A program made the translations under genes and the position numbers. This document shows, one piece after another, positions 57,228-64,000 of a stretch of 64,000 nt of DNA; positions within the stretch are counted from its first letter, which is position 1; the number at the start of each line of letters is the position of its first letter. Source of the stretch: Bifidobacterium apousia. GTDB taxonomy: Bacteria > Actinomycetota > Actinomycetes > Actinomycetales > Bifidobacteriaceae. The notes below the pieces were generated by a model. It did not search any database. It was not told the origin of the DNA and saw nothing but the letters and a program-made list of their open reading frames with translations. The DNA lies in the NCBI RefSeq assembly GCF_007559275.1, contig NZ_VMHK01000003.1, positions 1 through 64,000 on the forward strand. Reading direction: 5' to 3'.

Positions 57228-58067
57228 TCAGACGGCGAAGGCACCCCAGCGTCCGTCACGGTGGACCACGGTCAGATCCAGGCCGAAGAGCTCGCTCAGG
57301 CGCGGACCGGTCAGTCCACCCTCCAAGGGGCCCTGGTAGACGATGGTGCCCGGATCCGGGTCGCCGGTGTCTGCGGTGTCGGCAGGACGCCGGCCCATCA
57401 TGGCTATCCGATCGAAGCCCAGAGGAATCTCCTCAAGCCGGTGGGTGACCAGGATGACCGTGCGGTCCTTGTCCCCCCTGCCGATGTCGCTCAAGGCCCT
57501 GAGCACCAGCTCCCGGCCGCCCAGATCCAGCCCGGTGGTCGGCTCGTCCAGGATGAGCAGGTCAGGATTGGCCATCAGCGCCCGGCAAATCAGCACCCGG
57601 CCGCGCTCCCCCTCGGAGAGCCGGTACATGCGCTTGCCCTTGAGGTAGGCGATGCCGAACCGGTCCATCAGGGCCAGGGTGGCCTCTTCCTGTTCGGCCG
57701 TAAAGGTCTCCCTCCAGCGACCGGTGGTATCGCTGAAAGCTGTCAGCACCACGTCGTAGGGATCCTCCTGGGGGCTGATGGTCTTGGCCAGGCCGGCCGA
57801 GGCCAGCCCTATCCGATGCCGGTAGGAGAAGACGTTCACCTTGCCCAGCCGGTTGCCCAAGATCTCCACGCTGCCGGTGCTGGGGAAGCCCCTGGTGCTC
57901 ATCATGGCCACCAGGGTGGATTTGCCCACGCCGTTGGGCCCGAAGAGCACCCACTTCTGCCCCTGGCCCACTTCAAGGTTGACATCGTTCAGTATGACCC
58001 GGCCCTGACGGCGGAATCCCACGTGCTGCATGAGCACGGCCTGCTGTTCTGCCACGCTTTCGGTCAT
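57228..58067 (-). CDS. Stand-alone ABC transporter ATPase
   Basis: Single ATP-binding protein of about 279 residues with Walker A GPNGVGKST, signature LSEGERGRV and Walker [15 protein letters not shown]. The closest flavour is the ModF/PhnK-like group of stand-alone ATPases, not the CUT2 or export type. The ATG at 58067 is one choice; a GTG at 58073 overlaps the preceding stop as GTGA. No permease lies beside it, so the partner and substrate are unknown. Confidence 0.86.
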   Translation of the reverse strand: MTESVAEQQAVLMQHVGFRRQGRVILNDVNLEVGQGQKWVLFGPNGVGKSTLVAMMSTRGFPSTGSVEILGNRLGKVNVFSYRHRIGLASAGLAKTISPQEDPYDVVLTAFSDTTGRWRETFTAEQEEATLALMDRFGIAYLKGKRMYRLSEGERGRVLICRALMANPDLLILDEPTTGLDLGGRELVLRALSDIGRGDKDRTVILVTHRLEEIPLGFDRIAMMGRRPADTADTGDPDPGTIVYQGPLEGGLTGPRLSELFGLDLTVVHRDGRWGAFAV

Positions 58068-58069
58068 GG

Positions 58070-58522
58070 TCACAGGGCCGTTCCGTAGGAGTCCAGGCGT
58101 GGATTGTCCCGGTTGCCGCCGACCAGGAAAAGCCCCAGCACGCCCAGGCAGAAGACCGCCGCGATGGCGATGGTGGCCCAGATGGGAACGTGGGGCAGCC
58201 ACATGCAGACCAGGAAGGCCAGGCCGGAACAAATGATCAGGGCCCAAACCAGAATCCGCAGCCACTGGCGCACGCCGCTGGGAGTCCTCAGCAGACGGGG
58301 GTTGCGGTCGTTGGGATCCACGGAGTCCTTCTGCACCAGGTCATCGGTGTGCCCGGTGGGCTTCCACTCGGCGCTCTGGCCTGCCTCCAGCCGACGGGAG
58401 CGCTCCTGCAAGGCCCGCTCGTCCATCACTCCGGCCCTGCCCTTGGCCGCCATCCTCCGGTCGTCGCTGCCGCCACGGCGGCTCCGCTTGGCCTGCGCCC
58501 TACGTTCAGCGCGGTTGGTCAT
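58070..58522 (-). CDS. Two-helix membrane protein with basic N-terminus
   Basis: A 150-residue protein with a strongly basic N-terminal half (many Arg and Lys up to residue 45) and two membrane helices (about 87-108 and 113-135). The end overlaps the start region of the stand-alone ATPase, so the two are co-transcribed, although its length is too short for an ABC permease. I do not recognise a family. Confidence 0.75.
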   Translation of the reverse strand: MTNRAERRAQAKRSRRGGSDDRRMAAKGRAGVMDERALQERSRRLEAGQSAEWKPTGHTDDLVQKDSVDPNDRNPRLLRTPSGVRQWLRILVWALIICSGLAFLVCMWLPHVPIWATIAIAAVFCLGVLGLFLVGGNRDNPRLDSYGTAL

Positions 58523-58567
58523 ATCCCACTGCCTCCATCCCTTCGATCGGCACCATACTTTTTCATA

Positions 58568-60115
58568 TTAGCGTGGGCGCTGGTCGCCCGCAGGCAGGGT
58601 CATGGCGCGCTCATCGGCCCGGATGGGAGCAGGCAGTTCGGTGGCGCCGGTCAGATACCGGTCCACGGCCGCTGCGCAGGAACGGCCCTCGGCCAGGGCC
58701 CAGACCACCAGGGACTGGCCACGCCCGGCATCGCCGCAGACGAAGATGCCGTCATGATCGGTGGCATAGTCGGCATCCCGGGCCACGTTCCCGCGTCCGT
58801 CCAGCCCTACGCCGGTCTGTCCGGTCAGAGTGGCCGTCTCGGGATGGGCAAAGCCAATGCTGATCAGCACCAGGTCGGCAGGCAGGACCCGCTCGGTGTC
58901 GGGATGGGGAATGATTCGGTCCTGATCGTCACGGCTGACGTCCACCACGCGAACCCCGCGCACCCCTCCCTCACGGTCCCGGTCGAAGCCGGTGGGGGCG
59001 CTGGTCTGGTCCAGGCTGATCCGGTCATCGGAATCGTCGCCCAGGTATTCCAGGCTGTCCACCGCGTACTCGTAGTGGCCGCCCTCCTCCATGGAAGAGG
59101 TGGGATTGTAGAGCCGGGCGTAGGTTGGCCAAGGCCGGTTATCGGGCCTGGATGAGGGCTCTTTGGGCCGGATCTGGAGGACGGTGACCGACTTGGCGCC
59201 CTCTCGCAGGGCCGTGCCCAGGCAGTCCGACCCAGTGTCGCCGCCGCCGATGATGATGACGTCCTTGCCGGCGGCATCGATCTTGTTGATGGGCTCGCGG
59301 CCCATGAGTTTGCGGGTGGGGTCGGGCAGGAAGTCCATGGCGTAGTGGATGCCCTTGAGCTCCCGTCCGGGCAGGTCCACCACTCGCGGCTCGGTGGAAC
59401 CGATGGCCACCACCAGAGCGTCATAGCGGGCCCGCAGCTGATCCCAGCCCAGGTCTCGGCCGATTTCGACGCCGGTGCGGAATCGAGTCCCCTCGGCCTC
59501 CATCTGCTCCAGCCGGCGGTCCAGCAGCGACTTCTCCAGCTTGAAGGCGGGAATGCCGTAGCGCAGGAGCCCACCAATGGCATCTGCACGCTCGTAGACC
59601 ACCACCGTATGACCGGCCCGGGTCAGCTGCTGGGCGCAGGCCAGCCCTGCGGGACCGGACCCGACCACGGCCACGGTCATGTCGGTCAGCCGCTGCGGCG
59701 GCCGGGGCTTGACCAAGCCCAGGGACCAGGCCTGGTCGATGATGGTCTGCTCGTCCAGCTTGATGGTGGTGGCCGGCTGATGGATGGAGAGCACGCAGGA
59801 GGACTCGCAGGGAGCCGGGCAGATCCGCCCCGTGAACTCGGGGAAGTTGTTGGTCAGGCTCAGCCGTTCGTAGGCCTCCTCCCAGCGGCCCCGGGACAGC
59901 AGGTCGTTGAACTCGGGGATCAGGTTGCCCAGGGGGCAGCCGGTCATGCAGAAGGGGGTGCCGCAGTCCATGCAGCGCGCGGCCTGCTCGGCGGTCCAGG
60001 GCCCGGGGCCAGTGGATTGATGCACGTCGCGCCAGTCCTTCAGGCGTTCAGCGACCGGTCGCTCGGCGAGCTCGTGCCGGGTGCGTACCTTGAGGAATCC
60101 TTTGGGGTCGACCAT
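58568..60115 (-). CDS. gltD: Glutamate synthase small subunit
   Basis: FAD protein that passes electrons from NADPH to GltB through iron-sulfur clusters. The 515-residue product has the N-terminal cysteines in CMDCGTPFCMTGCPLGN and CPAPCESSC, the FAD motif VAVVGSGPAGLACAQQL and the NADPH motif VIIIGGGDTGSD. Its ATG lies two bases after the gltB stop, so the pair is one operon. With glnE in the window it forms the nitrogen-assimilation set; glnA is elsewhere. Confidence 0.97.
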   Translation of the reverse strand: MVDPKGFLKVRTRHELAERPVAERLKDWRDVHQSTGPGPWTAEQAARCMDCGTPFCMTGCPLGNLIPEFNDLLSRGRWEEAYERLSLTNNFPEFTGRICPAPCESSCVLSIHQPATTIKLDEQTIIDQAWSLGLVKPRPPQRLTDMTVAVVGSGPAGLACAQQLTRAGHTVVVYERADAIGGLLRYGIPAFKLEKSLLDRRLEQMEAEGTRFRTGVEIGRDLGWDQLRARYDALVVAIGSTEPRVVDLPGRELKGIHYAMDFLPDPTRKLMGREPINKIDAAGKDVIIIGGGDTGSDCLGTALREGAKSVTVLQIRPKEPSSRPDNRPWPTYARLYNPTSSMEEGGHYEYAVDSLEYLGDDSDDRISLDQTSAPTGFDRDREGGVRGVRVVDVSRDDQDRIIPHPDTERVLPADLVLISIGFAHPETATLTGQTGVGLDGRGNVARDADYATDHDGIFVCGDAGRGQSLVVWALAEGRSCAAAVDRYLTGATELPAPIRADERAMTLPAGDQRPR

Positions 60116-60116
60116 A

Positions 60117-63100
60117 TCAGTGCGCTCCTTCCATGACCTGGGCGTAGGTGGCGTCCCAGACGCCGGGCGCGTTGAAGTCCACCTGCTCGCGTTCGGCCTC
60201 TTCCATGGCCTGCTTCATGGCCAGATAACGGCGGGGGACCAGATGGGTGAACCGGGTCAGCGCGCTCGGCCAGTCCTCCAGCAGGGCGGCCGCAGCCTGA
60301 GATCCGGTCAATCGGACATGCTCCCCTATGAGTTCCTTGAGCATGGCCGCCTGGTCCTGGTCGGGCTCCAGGGCCAGCAAGGAGCCGTCATTCCAGGCTT
60401 CAGGATTGAGCCGGGAGGCATCCATGTCCAGCAGGTAGGCATCCCCTCCCGAGAAGCCGGCGCCGAAGTTGCGCCCTGTGGGCCCCAAAACCACCACCAG
60501 GCCGCCGGTCATGTACTCGCAGCCGTGGTCGCCCAGGCCCTCGACCACGAAGCGACCGCCCCCGTTGCGCACGGCAAAGCGCTCCCCGGCCCGGCCCGCC
60601 ACGAACATGTCGCCCGAGGTGGCGCCGAATCCGGCTACGTTGCCGCAGATGACGGTCTGGTGCGGATCGAACCTGACGCCCTGGGCGGCGTGGAGAACCA
60701 GACGACCACCGGACAGGCCCTTGCCTGCATAGTCGTTGGCCTCGCCGATCACCCGGATGGTCTCGCCCCTGGGGATGAATGCACCAAGGGATTGACCGGC
60801 AGAACCGGTCAGCGTGATGTCCACGGTGTCCACAGGCAGGCCGGCTGCGCCGTATTGGCGGGTGATCCTGTAGCCCAGCATGGTGCCTACGCTGCGATTG
60901 ACGTTGCGTACGGTTGTCTTGATGGCCACCGGCCGACCCTCGTCCAAGGCATCGACGGCCCGGTTGATCAGGTCCACATCCAGGGACTTGTCCAGTTCGT
61001 GATCCTGGGCCTGCGTGTGGTGCAGCACCGTGCCCGGGGTGGGGCCAGGCTTGCGCAGGATGGCATCCAGGTCGATGCCCTGGCTCTTCCAGGTGCGCAC
61101 GGAGGGGTCCCTGCGCAGGCACTCCACGTGGCCGACCGCCTCCTCGAGGCTGGCGAATCCCAGGGAGGCCAGGATCTCCCGCACCTGACGGGCCATGAAC
61201 ATGAAGAAGTTGACCAGGTCCTCGGGCCGACCGGTGAAGCGCGAGCGCAGCTCCGGATCCTGGGTGGCTATGCCCTGGGGGCAGGTGTTCTTATGGCAGG
61301 CCCGCATCATGACGCAGCCCTCCACCTGCAGCGCCGTGGTGGCGAAGCCGAACTCCTCGGCCCCCAGCAAGGCGGCTATGACCACATCGCGGCCGGTCTT
61401 GAGCTCCCCGTCGCACTGGACCACGATCCGCGAGCGCAGGTCGTTCATGACCAGGGTCTGCTGGGTCTCGGCCAGGCCCAGCTCCCAGGGGGTTCCCGCG
61501 TGCTTGATGGCGTTGAGCGGGGCCGCCCCCGTGCCGCCGTCCTGGCCGGAGATGAGGACCACGTCGGCATGACATTTGGCCACGCCTGCGGCCACGGTTC
61601 CCACCCCGTGCTCGGAAACCAGCTTGACGTGGATACGAGCCCTGGGGTTGGCCATCTTCAGGTCGTGGATGAGCTGCTTCAAGTCCTCGATGGAGTAGAT
61701 GTCGTGGTGGGGCGGAGGCGAGATGAGCTCGACCCCGGGTGTGGACCGTCTGACCTGGGCGATCCATGGCGGGACCTTGGCGCCGGGAAGGTGACCGCCC
61801 TCCCCCGGCTTGGCTCCCTGGGCCAGCTTGATCTGCAGGTCGGTGGCCGAGACCAGGTAGTCGCTGGTCACCCCGAACCGGGCCGAGGCCACCTGCTTGA
61901 TGCGGCTGGTCCGAGCCGGGTCTGCAATCCGGTCCGGGGATTCGCCGCCCTCGCCGGAGTTGGACCGGGCTCCCAGCCGATTCATGGCCAGGGCCAAGGT
62001 CTCATGGGCCTCCTGGGAGATGGATCCATAGCTCATAGCGCCGGTGGAGAAGCGGGTGACGATGGACTCGGCGGGCTCCACCTGGTCTAGGGGTATGGGT
62101 GCCCTGTCGGAGTGCAGCTCCATGAGGCCGCGCAGGGTCATGCCCTGCTTGGCCGCCGCGTTCACATGGTCGGTGTAGGCCCGGAACAGCCCGTAGTCCC
62201 CTCGCTTGGTGGACTGCTGGAGCAGGAAGATGGATTCGGGGTCGTTCAGGTGGTCCTCGCCGGTGCGCCGCCAGTGGTAGTTGCCGCCGGTCTCCAGGTC
62301 ATGCCCCGATCCTGCGGTCCACTCAATGGGGTAGGCCACCCGATGGCGCTGGGCCACCTCGGCGGCGATCTCCTCCAGGCCAATGCCGCCCACCAGGGAG
62401 GTGGTGCCGGTGAACCAGCGGTCGATGACCTCCTGGCTCAGCCCGACGGCCTCGAAGAGCTGTGAGCCGCGATAGGACATGATGGTGCTCACGCCCATCT
62501 TGCTCATGATCTTCAGGACCCCGGTGCTCAGGGCCCGGACCAGGTTGGCGGAGGCCTTTTCGGCGCTCACATGCAGGTCGCCGCTGTTGGCCAGGTTCTC
62601 CACCGACTCCAGGGCCAGGTAGGGGTTGACGCAGGCGGCGCCGTAGGCGATCAGCAGGGCCACATGGTGGACCTCGCGCACATCGCCGGCCTCCACTGCC
62701 AGGGAGACCTGGGTACGGGTGTGCCGACGAAGCAGGTGGTGCTGGACGGCCCCGGTCAGCAGCAGGGAGGGTATGGGTCCCCAGATGTGGTTGGAATCCC
62801 GGTCAGAGAGGACAAGCACATTGCAGCCCTCCTCGATGGCCTGGTCCACCTCCCCTTCAATGGCCTCCAGACGTTCCTCAAGGGCCTTGCCACCGCCGGC
62901 CACCTGGTAGAGGCCGCGGATCAGACGGGGGCGGAAACGGCCTTCCAGGACCGGTGCCCGGTCCAGTCGCTTGATCTGCGCCATCTGGACGGAGTCCACC
63001 ACAGGCAGGTCGATGTGGATCTTCCAGGCGTGCTCGGGGGTGTCCTCCAGCAGGTTGGGCTCGGGGCCGATGGCCGAGGCGATGCTGGTGACCAGCTCCT

Positions 63101-64000
63101 CGCGCTCCCAGTCCAGGGGCGGGTTGGTGACCTGGGCGAACTTCTGGGTGAAGTAGTCGAAGAGCATGCGCGAGCGGCGCGAGAGCACGGCGATGGGCGC
63201 GTCATTGCCCATGGACCCGATGGGCTCGCTGCCGGTTTCGGCCATGGGCCCCAGCAGCATGGTCAGGTCCTCCCGGGTGTAGCCGAAGGCCTGCTGCCGG
63301 CGATGGACCGAGATGCGCGAGTAATTGACATGCTCGCGCTCGGGCAGGTCGTCCAGGCGGACGGTCCGTTCGGCGACCCACTTCCTGTAGGGGTGCAGAC
63401 CGGCCAGCTGGCGCTTGATCTCGCTGTCGGGCACGATCCGGCCCTCTTTGGTGTCGGCCAGAAACATGCGTCCCGGCTCCAGCCTGCCCTTGGCGACGAT
63501 GGACTCCTGGGGCGTATCCTCCAGGACGCCGGCCTCGGAGGCCAGGACCAGGTGGCCGTCCTCGGTCAGCTGCCAGCGGCCTGGGCGCAGGCCATTGCGG
63601 TCCAGCTGGGCGCCCACCAGGGTTCCGTCGGTGAAGACGATGGCCGCCGGGCCGTCCCAGGGCTCGATCAGGGCGTCGTTGTACTGATAGAAGGCCCTCA
63701 GGTCGGGATCCATGTCCGGATCCTGCTGCCAGGCCGGAGGCATCATCATGGAGACGGCGTGGGGCAGGGACCGCCCGGCCAGGTGGAGCAGCTCCAGGGT
63801 CTCGTCGAAGGTGCCCGAGTCCGAGGCTCCAGGGGTGTTGACCGGCAGCAGCGGGGCCATGTCCCCCAACAGCTCCGAGCTCAGCTTTCCCTCGCGGGCC
63901 GACATCCAGTTGCGGTTGCCCTGGATGGTGTTGATCTCCCCGTTGTGGGCGATCATCCTGAAGGGCTGGGCCAGGGGCCAGGAGGGGAAGGTGTTGGTGG
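60117..64000 (-). CDS. gltB: Glutamate synthase large subunit (5' end beyond window)
   Basis: Makes two glutamates from 2-oxoglutarate and glutamine. About 1290 codons are visible; the open frame continues to the right edge, where it reads TNTFPSWPLAQPF, the middle of the glutamine-amidotransferase domain, so roughly 200 N-terminal residues with the catalytic Cys1 are missing. Later parts show the FMN barrel with GEGGESPDR and the 3Fe-4S ligands in CVMMRACHKNTCPQGIA, then the C-terminal beta-helix with its GxxxG repeats. A truncated ATG at 63956 is internal, not the start. Confidence 0.97.
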   Translation of the reverse strand, partial: TNTFPSWPLAQPFRMIAHNGEINTIQGNRNWMSAREGKLSSELLGDMAPLLPVNTPGASDSGTFDETLELLHLAGRSLPHAVSMMMPPAWQQDPDMDPDLRAFYQYNDALIEPWDGPAAIVFTDGTLVGAQLDRNGLRPGRWQLTEDGHLVLASEAGVLEDTPQESIVAKGRLEPGRMFLADTKEGRIVPDSEIKRQLAGLHPYRKWVAERTVRLDDLPEREHVNYSRISVHRRQQAFGYTREDLTMLLGPMAETGSEPIGSMGNDAPIAVLSRRSRMLFDYFTQKFAQVTNPPLDWEREELVTSIASAIGPEPNLLEDTPEHAWKIHIDLPVVDSVQMAQIKRLDRAPVLEGRFRPRLIRGLYQVAGGGKALEERLEAIEGEVDQAIEEGCNVLVLSDRDSNHIWGPIPSLLLTGAVQHHLLRRHTRTQVSLAVEAGDVREVHHVALLIAYGAACVNPYLALESVENLANSGDLHVSAEKASANLVRALSTGVLKIMSKMGVSTIMSYRGSQLFEAVGLSQEVIDRWFTGTTSLVGGIGLEEIAAEVAQRHRVAYPIEWTAGSGHDLETGGNYHWRRTGEDHLNDPESIFLLQQSTKRGDYGLFRAYTDHVNAAAKQGMTLRGLMELHSDRAPIPLDQVEPAESIVTRFSTGAMSYGSISQEAHETLALAMNRLGARSNSGEGGESPDRIADPARTSRIKQVASARFGVTSDYLVSATDLQIKLAQGAKPGEGGHLPGAKVPPWIAQVRRSTPGVELISPPPHHDIYSIEDLKQLIHDLKMANPRARIHVKLVSEHGVGTVAAGVAKCHADVVLISGQDGGTGAAPLNAIKHAGTPWELGLAETQQTLVMNDLRSRIVVQCDGELKTGRDVVIAALLGAEEFGFATTALQVEGCVMMRACHKNTCPQGIATQDPELRSRFTGRPEDLVNFFMFMARQVREILASLGFASLEEAVGHVECLRRDPSVRTWKSQGIDLDAILRKPGPTPGTVLHHTQAQDHELDKSLDVDLINRAVDALDEGRPVAIKTTVRNVNRSVGTMLGYRITRQYGAAGLPVDTVDITLTGSAGQSLGAFIPRGETIRVIGEANDYAGKGLSGGRLVLHAAQGVRFDPHQTVICGNVAGFGATSGDMFVAGRAGERFAVRNGGGRFVVEGLGDHGCEYMTGGLVVVLGPTGRNFGAGFSGGDAYLLDMDASRLNPEAWNDGSLLALEPDQDQAAMLKELIGEHVRLTGSQAAAALLEDWPSALTRFTHLVPRRYLAMKQAMEEAEREQVDFNAPGVWDATYAQVMEGAH

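Noticed and set aside
58551..58572. Short inverted repeat CATACTTTTTCATATTA before gltD end as a terminator
   Set aside because: The pairing is short and A+T only, and cannot be told from chance in an A+T-rich gap.

Overview
The window is about 60% G+C and reads as a chromosomal core segment of a Bifidobacterium. The grounds are the gene order uvrA-uvrC-aroE-rapZ-whiA-pgk-tpiA-secG, transketolase next to transaldolase, hrcA-dnaJ under a CIRCE element, a LexA box of the actinobacterial type in front of uvrA, and a pyr operon that contains pyrI and a class IB pyrK-pyrD pair. A ferrochelatase/HemQ cluster is not something I expect in gut bifidobacteria. It suggests an oxygen-tolerant lineage, for example the insect-gut asteroides/coryneforme group. 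That placement is an inference; nothing here fixes the species.

Layout. 1-3.1 kb: uppP, a fructosamine-kinase-like gene and dnaJ. 3.2-4.3 kb: hrcA, with a CIRCE operator embedded in its promoter. 4.4-7.8 kb: tkt and tal on the plus strand. 7.9-11.0 kb, minus strand: a tightly packed hemQ-MFS-hemH operon (the last two steps of coproporphyrin-dependent heme synthesis plus a transporter). 11.2-22.0 kb, minus strand: uvrA-uvrC-aroE-rapZ-whiA-pgk-tpiA-secG, headed by a perfect LexA box. 22.0-31.4 kb: tag, a TspO-related membrane protein, an ABC-F ATPase, an MgtC-like protein, the bifunctional NAD(P)HX repair enzyme, gpmA, a LysR regulator and a membrane-anchored DsbA-like protein. 31.5-38.0 kb, minus strand: the complete pyrB-I-C-F-K-D-E operon, nearly all cistrons overlapping. 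38-41.4 kb: glnE and a small membrane protein. 41.5-48.1 kb: a CUT2 (ChvE-GguA-GguB type) monosaccharide transporter operon, divergent from a ROK regulator that is followed by an unpaired half-size ATPase and a small membrane protein. 48.2-51.4 kb: metE-metF. 51.6-58.5 kb: a SixA-like phosphatase, trmI, an asymmetric heterodimeric ABC exporter, a stand-alone ABC ATPase and a small membrane protein. 58.6-64 kb: gltD and gltB, gltB running off the right edge.

How the genes work together. Central carbon flux (tkt, tal, pgk, tpiA, gpmA), pyrimidine synthesis, nitrogen assimilation (gltBD plus glnE) and methionine synthesis (metE-metF) are all present as compact operons. Stress control appears twice through readable operators: CIRCE/HrcA and LexA. 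The most unusual content is the hemQ-MFS-hemH operon, which lacks any earlier heme gene nearby and could let the cell finish heme from imported coproporphyrin. I see no tRNA or rRNA gene, insertion sequence, prophage or CRISPR array, and no gene-free stretch longer than 300 bases.
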